Of a DNA stretch of 64,000 nucleotides, positions 16,069 to 25,839 are shown one piece after another (the stretch's first letter is position 1; every line of letters starts with the position of its first letter). Source of the DNA: Reichenbachiella ulvae. Its GTDB lineage: Bacteria; Bacteroidota; Bacteroidia; Cytophagales; Cyclobacteriaceae. The DNA lies in contig NZ_JAOYOD010000001.1 of assembly GCF_025833875.1 (NCBI RefSeq), positions 186,001-250,000 of the forward strand, written 5' to 3'. Both the position numbers and the translations under genes were made by a program. The notes beneath the pieces were generated by a model. That model was given only the letters and a program-made list of their open reading frames with translations, made no database searches and was not told where the DNA came from.

Positions 16069-16683
16069 TTAAGCTACAGAAATCAATTCGATATCAAATA
16101 TCAATGCGGCAAAAGGAGGGATGTCCTGACCCGCGCCGCGCTCGCCGTATGCCAGATCAAACGGGATATAAAGTTTCCATTTGTCACCCGGTACCATCAG
16201 CTGCAAGGCTTCCGTCCATCCTGCTATCACGCCATTTACTGGGAAAGTAGCTGGCTGACCTCTCTGAACAGAACTATCAAATACACGACCATCGATCAAT
16301 TGACCCGTGTAGTGAGTAGTTACCTGACTAGATGCACTTGGTTTGGTGCCTGCCGCATCGCCAGATTCGATGATTTCGTATTGCAGTCCACTTGGTAGCG
16401 TAGTGATTTCATCTCTTTTGGCATTTTCTGCCAAAAACTTCTCACCTGCTTCTTTTACTTCTTTGTGAGCTCCTGCTTTGATCTCACCGATTCTTTTTTG
16501 AAGAACTTCATTGATTTCTTCCATTGACAATTCGCTCTGTCCGGCGAATGCATCAGAAAGTCCTCCAAGAAATGCATCAATTTCTAATGCCTCTCCGAAA
16601 CCTTCATTTTTAAAATTTTGTCCTACACTTTGACCCAATCCGTAGCTAAACTTTTGGTCTTCGCTCTTTAATTCTGTTGCCAT
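16069..16683 (-). CDS. FKBP-type peptidyl-prolyl cis-trans isomerase
   Basis: 204 residues. N-terminal dimerisation helices (KFSYGLGQSVGQNFKNEGFG, typical of FkpA/Mip-like N-domains), a long helix to about 105, then an FKBP domain: VTTHYTGQLIDGRVFDSSVQ, FPVNGVIAGWTEALQLM, PGDKWKLYIPFDLAYGERGA, PPFAALIFDIELI. No signal peptide is visible, so cytoplasmic, unlike FkpA. Strong promoter match (TACCTTTG) upstream and strong terminator downstream suggest a well-expressed single gene. Confidence 0.92.
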   Translation of the reverse strand: MATELKSEDQKFSYGLGQSVGQNFKNEGFGEALEIDAFLGGLSDAFAGQSELSMEEINEVLQKRIGEIKAGAHKEVKEAGEKFLAENAKRDEITTLPSGLQYEIIESGDAAGTKPSASSQVTTHYTGQLIDGRVFDSSVQRGQPATFPVNGVIAGWTEALQLMVPGDKWKLYIPFDLAYGERGAGQDIPPFAALIFDIELISVA

Positions 16684-16702
16684 CTTATTTTTATTTAGCG
16701 TG

Positions 16703-16710
16703 CAAAGGTA
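16703..16710 (-). promoter_or_regulatory. -7 element of the FKBP gene
   Basis: Minus-strand TACCTTTG followed by C, the commonest form of the Bacteroidota -7 element, ends 19 nt before the ATG at 16683. Expected start of transcription about 16696-16698, giving a leader near 14 nt. Confidence 0.55.
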
Positions 16711-16847
16711 GAAGAAATGACCGGGAAGCCATAAGTAGACTCTGGATATGCCGAAAACTTATTGTGAATGATGTGTGGGTCTAAACTGCTATTCTAGCAT
16801 TTTTTGCAATTTGGTAATCTGCCATTTACGGTCTTATCGATTAAGGC

Positions 16848-17240
16848 TTAGCCCTCGAAGCGACCCGATTCGATTCTTTTGGCCTCATCTACAGGCTTGA
16901 GGTAGATGTAGGTCCAGCATTCCACTTTTTGTCCATCTAACTCGACTTCTACCAGTTCTCTGCTATAGTGATCACCTTCTGGACTCCCTGTGTTGGCCCC
17001 CTCGTATTCGTCCAGAGTCACAAATAGGTCTTCAATATCCCCATTGATCTGAAGTAACTCTCCATAAATCCTATCATTCTCGTCATTTGAATGAAGTAGA
17101 CCGGGATAAAATTTGATGCGGTATAGGCGACCCTTGAAACTAGCTTCTCCTAAAACTTGGGACATGCCATGTAGTTTTTTTGCGAAGGGATTGTCATAGG
17201 GGCTCATCAAGGTGCCGTACACAAAAAGCTTTCGATTCAT
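16848..17240 (-). CDS. Gamma-glutamylcyclotransferase / AIG2-like protein
   Basis: 130 residues from the ATG at 17240, chosen because RKLFVYGTLMSPYDNP is the N-terminal substrate-loop motif (YGTL) of the fold; the frame extends 12 codons further. GRLYRIKFYPGLL and LDEYEGANTGSPEGDHYSR with the conserved Glu support the family. Members cyclise gamma-glutamyl amines or act as small amide-processing enzymes; the specific substrate is unknown. Stands alone. Confidence 0.85.
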   Translation of the reverse strand: MNRKLFVYGTLMSPYDNPFAKKLHGMSQVLGEASFKGRLYRIKFYPGLLHSNDENDRIYGELLQINGDIEDLFVTLDEYEGANTGSPEGDHYSRELVEVELDGQKVECWTYIYLKPVDEAKRIESGRFEG

Positions 17241-17318
17241 AAGATTAGAGTCAATGTTTTTAACAAATATGGACATAGATGAACGAGTCTTTCGATTTTT
17301 TCAAATGATTATTTTAGT

Positions 17319-17326
17319 TATTTTTG
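17319..17326 (+). promoter_or_regulatory. Candidate -7 element
   Basis: TATTTTTG, exact TAnnTTTG match, 55 nt before the ATG of the gene at 17382; the only good match in that gap. Confidence 0.4.
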
Positions 17327-17381
17327 ACCTTGTCCACCTCATAAAAGCAGCATTTGAGAGGTCATTTGAAAAGTTAATAAT

Positions 17382-17933
17382 ATGGAAGTAAGAGGATCAG
17401 TGTTGATTAGTATCGATGAGTTTGTGAAGCAGAGACATTCATCAGATTACAATTCGTGGAAGGGTAAATTGTCAAAAGAAACCCTGGAGCTGCTAAAAAA
17501 TCCAGGCCCACAAAAGTGGTATCCTGTAGAAGATGGGGTGATAGATCCAACCAAGCAACTTTGTGAGATGTTTTACGAAGATGCCAAAAAAGGCGCGTGG
17601 GAATCTGGGCGATACAGCGCAGAGGCTGCCTTGAAAGGAATATATAAGGTGTTTGTTTTGGTGTCTACCCCAAGCTTTATGCTAAAAAGAGCCAGTCGAA
17701 TCATGACTACCTTCTACTCACCGACCAATATCGAGGTGGTAGATACTACTGACAAGTCGATGTTGCTGCATCTGACTCAGCTACCTGTGAATAATGAATT
17801 GATCGAGCACCGAATCGGAGGGTGGATCGAAAAGGCCCTTGAAATTTGTGGCTGCAAAGGATTGAAGGTGAAAATTAAGTCTTCCCTATCCAAAGGAGAT
17901 GATCGTACGACTTTTGATATTACCTGGGAATAA
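17382..17933 (+). CDS. Hypothetical soluble protein, TIGR02265/V4R-like at best
   Basis: 183 residues with no signal peptide or TM helix. Features: RGSVLISIDEFVKQRH at the start, WYPVEDGVIDPTKQLCEMFY, ESGRYSAEAALKGIYKVFVLVSTPSFMLKRASRI, and a C-terminal beta-rich part with VKIKSSLSKGDDRTTFDITW. The order (start helix, EAALKGIY-type helix, MxxAxxIWxxFY-like segment, C-terminal strands) recalls the TIGR02265 (DUF2378) / heme-NO-binding-related fold, but I would not assert it. It has its own promoter and a strong terminator, so probably monocistronic. Confidence 0.7.
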   Translation: MEVRGSVLISIDEFVKQRHSSDYNSWKGKLSKETLELLKNPGPQKWYPVEDGVIDPTKQLCEMFYEDAKKGAWESGRYSAEAALKGIYKVFVLVSTPSFMLKRASRIMTTFYSPTNIEVVDTTDKSMLLHLTQLPVNNELIEHRIGGWIEKALEICGCKGLKVKIKSSLSKGDDRTTFDITWE

Positions 17934-17953
17934 CAACAAATTGGTTGAAAATG

Positions 17954-17988
17954 AAAGCCCCTCACAGATTTCTGTGAGGGGCTTTTTT
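17954..17988 (+). terminator. Strong rho-independent terminator
   Basis: Perfect 15-bp stem AAAGCCCCTCACAGA / TCTGTGAGGGGCTTT with a 2-nt loop and a T run, 20 nt after the stop at 17933. It may also serve the convergent lipoprotein gene starting its stop at 18015. Confidence 0.9.
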
Positions 17989-18014
17989 GAATAAAGGCCT
18001 AAACCTTTAAATAA

Positions 18015-18530
18015 TTATTTCTTAGTACCAGTAACCTTCAAAGTCATATTTAATGCTAAATCAAAGGTCACCGGAACCTCATCTATGGTTGCAGACACGT
18101 TGACCGTAGCTTCTGGGTTTCCTAACAAGTAATTTTCCCAAGATGTCAAAATAAGATTTGATACTAGTAAAAGTAGGTCGCTTGAACCATTCTCTAATAT
18201 TGCACCATCAACAGTTACTCCTCCCATCTCTGCATTATCACCAAACCACACTTCTAGGCTCAAATTCTGAGGATCACCACTATAATTACTAACGGTATAA
18301 GTTAATTCTGAAATCTCAATTTTAGTGATTTCTAAACCTTCTACATCTGTAGAAAATGTTCTTTCTTCACTAAAAGTAGTTGGATCATTCGCAGTTAGAT
18401 TTACCTCGAAAATCTCATTAACAGTCACATCTTGGTTAAGTTCTACCTTATCCAAAACATCTTCTAAGTCACAGCTAGTTAGTGCAGTCATGAATAAAAC
18501 TGCTGCAATCATTAAATAATTAAATTTCAT
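18015..18530 (-). CDS. Lipoprotein of unknown function
   Basis: 171 residues. Lipoprotein signal MKFNYLMIAAVLFMTALTSC with lipobox LTSC. The mature protein (from CDLEDVLDKVELNQDVTV) is beta-rich with alternating hydrophobic strands and no Cys, His or Trp clusters, compatible with an immunoglobulin-like or jelly-roll envelope protein. No family recognised. Convergent with the preceding gene and divergent from the TruA-like gene. Confidence 0.7.
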   Translation of the reverse strand: MKFNYLMIAAVLFMTALTSCDLEDVLDKVELNQDVTVNEIFEVNLTANDPTTFSEERTFSTDVEGLEITKIEISELTYTVSNYSGDPQNLSLEVWFGDNAEMGGVTVDGAILENGSSDLLLLVSNLILTSWENYLLGNPEATVNVSATIDEVPVTFDLALNMTLKVTGTKK

Positions 18531-18660
18531 AAGTTTATCAGTTATTAATATTGATCACAAAGCAATTGTTTTTACTTTCCGAAATAAGAGGTTTAATCAT
18601 TTTCTATTGCCTATTATTGTAAATTAGGAGTTTCCTATAATGGGTTTAGGAGAAAACACG

Positions 18661-19437
18661 ATGCAAACTAAGCGCTACTACTATCTGATAAAAGTACAAT
18701 ATTTGGGGTTTCGGTATCATGGCTTTCAGAAGCAGCCAGATGTCAAAACTGTACAACTCATGATCGAGCGTACACTGAACTATGTGCTGGGGCACAAGGA
18801 TCATAAAATCCTCCCGTCAGGTCGGACAGATGCCATGGTCTCTGCCAATGAGGCCTATATCGAACTTTTCATATTTGAAGAGTTGGATAAGGATGATTTT
18901 CTTATTCAACTCAACCGTAATTTGCCCGCTGATATCAGAGCGCTGAACATAGAGGAAGTGGATCAAAAATTCAACATCATTCAAAATCCGAAGAGCAAAG
19001 AGTATATATACCTGTTCTCTTTTGGAGAGAAGAATCATCCATTTTCAGCACCGTACATCTGTCATATTCATGGGGATTTGGATTTGGATCAGATGATCAT
19101 AGCTGCCGGCAAATTTCAGGGTAGACACAATTTTCAGAACTACGTCTACCGACCTTCCGAGAGCCGGCAGTTCGAGCGCGAAATGGAGTTGAGTGAAATA
19201 GTGCCCAATACATTTTATACCGCTAGCTTTTTTCCTGATCAGAGCTATGCTTTTCGTATCAAGGGTCCGGGATTTATGCGTCATCAGGTTAGGTTGATGA
19301 TCGGTACACTTATAGAATTGGGCAAAGGAAACATCAGTATGGAGGAATTCGATCAATCACTTCTTGAAAAAAGAGCAGAACCATTTACATACATTGCACC
19401 CGCCTCAGGGTTGATTTTGCATCAGATAGGCTTTTAA
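18661..19437 (+). CDS. TruA-like tRNA pseudouridine synthase, atypical active site
   Basis: 258 residues. AGGAGA 8 nt upstream supports the ATG at 18661 over one seven codons earlier. TruA fold: YYLIKVQYLGFRYHGFQKQPDVKTVQ, LPSGRTDAMVSANEAYIEL with the catalytic Asp57, FQGRHNFQNYV, FRIKGPGFMRHQVRLMIGTLIELGKG. TruA makes pseudouridine 38-40 in the tRNA anticodon stem. The active loop reads GRTDAMVSA where bacterial TruA usually has GRTDAGVHA, so Gly and His are replaced; this may be a divergent paralogue with other targets. Confidence 0.85.
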   Translation: MQTKRYYYLIKVQYLGFRYHGFQKQPDVKTVQLMIERTLNYVLGHKDHKILPSGRTDAMVSANEAYIELFIFEELDKDDFLIQLNRNLPADIRALNIEEVDQKFNIIQNPKSKEYIYLFSFGEKNHPFSAPYICHIHGDLDLDQMIIAAGKFQGRHNFQNYVYRPSESRQFEREMELSEIVPNTFYTASFFPDQSYAFRIKGPGFMRHQVRLMIGTLIELGKGNISMEEFDQSLLEKRAEPFTYIAPASGLILHQIGF

Positions 19438-19533
19438 TGCCTGCTGTGGTGGGGTAAATTTTACGGATTTTGTGCGATTCACCCGGTTGTTAATTGCAGT
19501 CATCCTGTTTTATTTGTGCTCAATCGATACATT

Positions 19534-20508
19534 ATGAAGAGAATAGGAATTATTGGTTTAGTGCTTCTGTCCGTGGCTTGCAGTCAAAAAGAAGCAAAAC
19601 AAGAGGTAGTTGAAGAAACAAAAGCAATTCCTGAATGGGAGGCTACTTTATTTTATGAAGATCAGAATCAATTGGGCGAAGGGGCTATTTGGAATCACGA
19701 GCGCTCCGAGTTATGGTCTATAGATATTGAGGGCAAGAAGTGGTTTCAGCTGGATGTGAGTAATAAATCTCAGATCGTTCATCAGTTGGATCAAAGGATA
19801 GGAACCATCGTGCCAAGTACCGATGGTCGTGCTGTAGTGGCTCTGCAAGATGGAATCTATTATTATGCTGTAGAAACGGGAGAATTGGAATTGATCGCCA
19901 GTCCTGAATCACACCTCGATAGCATTCGATTCAATGACGGCAAGTGTGATCCTTCGGGCAGACTTTGGGTGGGTTCTATGCATCTGAATCAAATCGCTGA
20001 TGCTGCAGGGCTCTACAAAATTGCTGGTGATAAAACTGCGGAGCAAATGCTAGATAGCATCACTATTTCAAATGGTATTGTCTGGTCTTCTGAAAAGAAG
20101 ACGATGTTTTATATCGATACGCCTGACGGTAAACTTCGTGTATTTGACTATGACGATGCAACAGGAACCATCTCTAATGAGCGCAGCATGATGGATTTCA
20201 AAGAATATGGTTTTCCTGATGGCAGCACGATAGATGCTGAGGATAATCTATGGGTATGTCTCTGGAATGGAAATGGAGTGTTGCGAATCGATACCGAAAC
20301 TGGTGAGGTAACAGGCAGAGTGAATGTGCCTGCTCATAATATTACTTCTTGTGCTTTCGGAGGAGAAAATCTTGATTCACTTTTTATCACTTCAGCTAGG
20401 GTAGATATGAGTGAGGCTGAATTGGATTCTTTGCCTTTGGCAGGTAGCGTGTTTGTGGCTGTACCTGGAGTAAAGGGTGTGCAAGCCAGTTTCTTTGCCG
20501 CAGAATAA
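19534..20508 (+). CDS. SMP-30/gluconolactonase-like lipoprotein
   Basis: 324 residues from the ATG at 19534 (the GTG six codons up would weaken the signal peptide). MKRIGIIGLVLLSVAC is a lipoprotein signal with lipobox SVAC. Six-bladed beta-propeller of the SMP-30 family: metal-site Glu in NQLGEGAIW, FNDGKCDPSGRLWVGSM, SITISNGIVWSSEKKTMFYIDTPDGKLRVF, YGFPDGSTIDAEDNLWVCLW. Family members hydrolyse sugar lactones in a Ca/Zn-dependent way. Probably periplasmic, paired with the cytochrome lipoprotein 48 bp downstream, suggesting sugar oxidation coupled to respiration. Confidence 0.9.
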   Translation: MKRIGIIGLVLLSVACSQKEAKQEVVEETKAIPEWEATLFYEDQNQLGEGAIWNHERSELWSIDIEGKKWFQLDVSNKSQIVHQLDQRIGTIVPSTDGRAVVALQDGIYYYAVETGELELIASPESHLDSIRFNDGKCDPSGRLWVGSMHLNQIADAAGLYKIAGDKTAEQMLDSITISNGIVWSSEKKTMFYIDTPDGKLRVFDYDDATGTISNERSMMDFKEYGFPDGSTIDAEDNLWVCLWNGNGVLRIDTETGEVTGRVNVPAHNITSCAFGGENLDSLFITSARVDMSEAELDSLPLAGSVFVAVPGVKGVQASFFAAE

Positions 20509-20543
20509 CTTTGTTTGCATAGGGTAATTCTCCTCTGAGTTTT

Positions 20544-20551
20544 TAGATTTG
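20544..20551 (+). promoter_or_regulatory. -7-like element ending 4 nt before ATG
   Basis: TAGATTTG, exact TAnnTTTG match, 4 nt before the ATG at 20556. A start site 5-7 nt downstream would fall on the ATG, giving a leaderless message. Confidence 0.35.
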
Positions 20552-20555
20552 AGAT

Positions 20556-21002
20556 ATGAAACATTTCGCAATCATTCTCGCTTTAATGGTGCTTTTTGCT
20601 TGTAGTAGTGACAAGAAAAAACAACAACAAAGTCCTGCAGAAGTGGCAGAAGCCAAAACAACCATGAGTCCGAAAATTCAAAAGGGACTAAGGGTGTATA
20701 AATCCAATTGCCTGGCTTGCCATCAAGCGGATGGATCCGGTATAGCACGGGTCAACCCTCCTTTGATAGGTACTAAATGGGTGCTTGGAGACAAGGAAAC
20801 ATTGATCGGTGTAGTTCTGAATGGATTGGAAGGAAAAATTGAAGTGGATAGCGTCAAATACAACAGTGTAATGAATTCCTTTTCCTATCTATCTGATGAG
20901 GAGGTGGCTGCCTTGCTGACCTATGTGAGACAGAGCTGGGGCAATGACGCTTCAGAGATCATGGCTCAAGACGTGGCAGCTGTTCGTAGCAAAGAGGATT
21001 AG
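20556..21002 (+). CDS. Monohaem cytochrome c lipoprotein
   Basis: 148 residues. Signal with lipobox LFAC (MKHFAIILALMVLFAC), a charged/Gln linker, then a class I cytochrome c domain: SNCLACHQADGSGIARVNPPL with CxxCH at about 54-58, and the distal haem ligand Met in SVMNSFSYLSDEEVAALLTYVRQSWGN. Likely an envelope electron carrier. Close spacing to the SMP-30 gene points to a shared role, for instance taking electrons from a sugar dehydrogenase encoded elsewhere. Confidence 0.9.
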   Translation: MKHFAIILALMVLFACSSDKKKQQQSPAEVAEAKTTMSPKIQKGLRVYKSNCLACHQADGSGIARVNPPLIGTKWVLGDKETLIGVVLNGLEGKIEVDSVKYNSVMNSFSYLSDEEVAALLTYVRQSWGNDASEIMAQDVAAVRSKED

Positions 21003-21027
21003 TTCAATTAAGTAAGAAAAATCAAAG

Positions 21028-21061
21028 GCCCAGTTGGTGAAAGATACCAGCTGGGCTTTTT
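21028..21061 (+). terminator. Terminator of the SMP-30/cytochrome pair
   Basis: GCCCAGTTGGT / ACCAGCTGGGC (one G-T pair) with a 7-nt loop and TTTTT, 26 nt after the cytochrome stop. Confidence 0.85.
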
Positions 21062-21099
21062 GGTTTCTGGAGATTGGGTCTGTACATTGTTTAGGATGA

Positions 21100-23166
<2,067 letters not shown>

Positions 23167-23829
23167 TTAGTTTTTTGCTTTTTTACCTGCAGTAGCCAGA
23201 TGCTTGGACTTAACGACTCTTTTTGTGAGTTTCCCTGAGAATTTGCCTATAGCAGCCTCGATTTCACCTACTCTAAATTTATAGTCGTCCTGAAAAAGCA
23301 TTTGTTCTGATCCCACGTCATACAAATCAGATTGTATTTCTACTATGTTGGAGCTTACTGCATCAAAGTAGTTACCATAAGCATAGGTTCCCCATGAATA
23401 GGTCCCTCTATTGGTGAATACCACTCCACTACTAGTTGCAGAAGGAGTCCCCGCACCAGTGTATTGTTCTTTTTGATTGTAAGAGTAGGCATTTTGTTTT
23501 TCCATATCAACAAGCTTTACTACTAGTACACCATCCGCACCATGTTCCTGACATACTGCCTTTGCATCTTCTTTAGTAATATGCTCTGCACCAGCTAGCC
23601 TGGTCGTGTGGCTAAGTACAGTCACTACACCATAATCTTTAAAATCGTATGCCAATTCTCGTTCAAGCGTACGGCGATTTTCAATGTTTCGAACCAAAAC
23701 AATCACCAAAAGTTTGTCTACTTGCGTTTCTTTGGTAGGTTTTTTTAGGTTTTGGGCATTCAATTCGCCAACCAAACTTGTGGCTAGCAATGCGCATGTC
23801 AGACTTAACAGGAGAGTAATTCTTTGCAT
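23167..23829 (-). CDS. Secreted hypothetical protein
   Basis: 220 residues from the ATG at 23829 (an earlier in-frame ATG adds ten residues before the signal peptide). MQRITLLLSLTCALLATSLVG with NAQ-N is a signal peptide. The mature part has a Rossmann-like N-half (KLLVIVLVRNIENRRTLERELAYDFKDYG, GADGVLVVKLVDME) followed by an aromatic/Gly-rich patch (YSWGTYAYGNYFDAV) and a basic Lys-rich tail (KSKHLATAGKKAKN). Pattern fits small envelope proteins of the DUF4136/GNA1162 kind, but I cannot confirm. Its stop codon lies directly against the convergent FadH-like stop, with no gap. Confidence 0.65.
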   Translation of the reverse strand: MQRITLLLSLTCALLATSLVGELNAQNLKKPTKETQVDKLLVIVLVRNIENRRTLERELAYDFKDYGVVTVLSHTTRLAGAEHITKEDAKAVCQEHGADGVLVVKLVDMEKQNAYSYNQKEQYTGAGTPSATSSGVVFTNRGTYSWGTYAYGNYFDAVSSNIVEIQSDLYDVGSEQMLFQDDYKFRVGEIEAAIGKFSGKLTKRVVKSKHLATAGKKAKN

Positions 23830-23917
23830 AAAATAAAAGTAATTTGAATTCAGCATCAATATTACTCATATATGCTCAGTTGGATAGGTTAGATAAAGAA
23901 AAATTGGCTTATTCGCT

Positions 23918-24274
23918 TTATTCTTTACTTACTGGTAGAGGTGCTTCGTTGATCTCGTAAAATGTTCCGGACTTATGATCAGGCTTCATGCTAAAGCGCA
24001 TAGATTGATCATCTGAAAGATAAATGTAGTTGCCTTCATCATCGAGCTTGTCGAAATAGAACATCATAGGTTGTGCAAAAATCTGCATTTCGATTTCAAA
24101 AGTCCTGTGCATAGAATATACAATCGCTTCATAATCTCCCACCTTGTAATTCCCTTCGAAGAGTGATGAGCTCAATTCCTCTGGTGATTTTTCTGAATTC
24201 TTTTTTTGAGTACATCCTATTATCAGCAGAAGAAAGCTCAAGAGGAATAAACCGTGTTTTACAGTTGATGACAT
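23918..24274 (-). CDS. Small lipoprotein of unknown function
   Basis: 118 residues. Lipobox IGC in LFLLSFLLLIIGC at about 21. The mature domain is short and beta-rich (NYKVGDYEAIVYSMHRTFEIEMQIFAQPMMFYFDKLDDEGNYIYLSDD). No family recognised. A palindrome GATCAAT/ATTGATC lies 20 bp upstream at 24294-24309. Confidence 0.6.
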   Translation of the reverse strand: MSSTVKHGLFLLSFLLLIIGCTQKKNSEKSPEELSSSLFEGNYKVGDYEAIVYSMHRTFEIEMQIFAQPMMFYFDKLDDEGNYIYLSDDQSMRFSMKPDHKSGTFYEINEAPLPVSKE

Positions 24275-24384
24275 TTCGAATCTTTATTAAAAAGATCAAT
24301 TTATTGATCCTAAGGAGGAAAGAGAAGCCAGACGGGTATTAATTTCTTTTAGACTGACAATTATCATAGGATAAAAAGCTTTAT

Positions 24385-24416
24385 TTATCATCCATTCTAA
24401 TAGCATGATGATAAAA
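24385..24416. promoter_or_regulatory. Inverted repeat in the cinA upstream gap
   Basis: TTTATCATC (24385-24393) / GATGATAAA (24408-24416), perfect 9-bp arms with a 14-nt spacer, in the 254-bp gap between two divergent genes. It could be an operator or transcript hairpin; no T-tract follows. The rest of the gap shows only the GATCAAT/ATTGATC palindrome near 24294-24309. Confidence 0.3.
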
Positions 24417-24528
24417 TGATAGATTCGTGCTGTTAAATTTTTGGGAACAATTTGGAGCAAATTCAGTTAATAGGGTTGTTCCTTTTGAGGTCAAAGTAAT
24501 GAATGTTCACTTTTAGTTTTAAGATTTA

Positions 24529-25779
24529 ATGAAAGAAGTATTTGCCGATATTGTAACAATAGGAGATGAAATCTTATATGGTCAAATTCTGGATACCAAT
24601 TCTCAGTGGATAAGCCAGCAATTAGATGATCTGGGGATCAAGGTCAGAAGAAAATATTCGATTTCGGATAAAAGTGAACTAATAAAAGAGGCGGTAAAAG
24701 AATCATTGGAAAAGTGTCAGCTGGTCCTGATTACTGGCGGACTCGGTCCTACCAAAGATGATTTGACGAAGCATGCTCTGGCAGAATGCTTTGGTATGTC
24801 GCTTGAACTCAACCATAGTGCCTTGGAGGACGTGGAGGATATATTCAAAAGAATGGGGAAAGAGCTGACTGAAATCAATCGTCAACAGGCGTTTTTACCC
24901 AAAGGTTCTGTGAAAATCACCAACGAGCGAGGTACTGCCCCCGGCATGTGGTTTGATATTGATAAGAAAGTAGTGGTCTCTATGCCTGGCGTGCCTTTCG
25001 AAATGAAAGCCATGATGACCAAGACTGTACTGCCTAAGATCAAGCAAAAATTTACTTTACCAGTGATTCTGCATCAGGTCATTCGTACGATTGGTATCGG
25101 TGAGTCCTGGTTGTCAGAAAAGATAGCGAGGTGGGAAGATGCGCTCCCCAATCATTTGGCATTGGCTTATTTGCCAGGAAGAAATCAGGTGAGGTTAAGA
25201 TTAACAGGAGTTGGTGACGATAGAGAGACGCTGAAAAGCGAAATGGATGAAGAAATTGCCAAGTTGCTCCCGACCATTCAGCAGTTTGTTTATGGTTTTG
25301 GTGATTTGGAGATAGAAGAGGCAGTGGGCGAATTGCTACGTACTAGAGAATTGACCATCGCTACTGCTGAGAGCTGCACGGGTGGCTTTCTTTCACATAA
25401 GTTGACCAGCATTTCTGGTAGTTCTGATTATTATTTGGGATCGGTGATAGCCTATCACAATTCAATCAAGCAGCAAGAACTAAAAGTCTCTCCAAAAACC
25501 CTGGAAAAACATGGAGCTGTGAGCGAGGAAGTGGCCAAGGAAATGGCAGAAGGTGTGCGAAAAAAATTAAAGGTTGACATAGGAATTTCCACTACGGGTA
25601 TTGCGGGTCCTGATGGGGGCACAGAAGAAAAACCTGTGGGTACAGTTTGGATGGCAATATCATTTGGCGGCAAGCTCTATTCGCAGAAAATTCAATCACC
25701 CGGAACCCGACTTCTCAACATCGAATACAGTGCGATAAAAGCCCTGGATTTCATTCGTCAAACCTTGAACGAAGGGTGA
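24529..25779 (+). CDS. cinA: CinA family protein (NMN deamidase / ADP-ribose pyrophosphatase type)
   Basis: 416 residues, full two-domain CinA. N-terminal MoCF-like domain (ADIVTIGDEILYGQILDTNS, LITGGLGPTKDDLTK, MPGVPFEMKAM) and C-terminal amidohydrolase domain with TAESCTGGFLSHKLTSISG and STTGIAGPDGGTEEKPVGTVW. Recycles nicotinamide mononucleotide in pyridine nucleotide salvage; originally named for competence induction. Immediately followed (60 bp) by the E2 acyltransferase gene, likely read together. Confidence 0.93.
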   Translation: MKEVFADIVTIGDEILYGQILDTNSQWISQQLDDLGIKVRRKYSISDKSELIKEAVKESLEKCQLVLITGGLGPTKDDLTKHALAECFGMSLELNHSALEDVEDIFKRMGKELTEINRQQAFLPKGSVKITNERGTAPGMWFDIDKKVVVSMPGVPFEMKAMMTKTVLPKIKQKFTLPVILHQVIRTIGIGESWLSEKIARWEDALPNHLALAYLPGRNQVRLRLTGVGDDRETLKSEMDEEIAKLLPTIQQFVYGFGDLEIEEAVGELLRTRELTIATAESCTGGFLSHKLTSISGSSDYYLGSVIAYHNSIKQQELKVSPKTLEKHGAVSEEVAKEMAEGVRKKLKVDIGISTTGIAGPDGGTEEKPVGTVWMAISFGGKLYSQKIQSPGTRLLNIEYSAIKALDFIRQTLNEG

Positions 25780-25839
25780 TTTTTAGTCGATTTTCGGCTA
25801 TATTGCGGGTTGTAACCCAAAAATGAAATACGTACTGAT

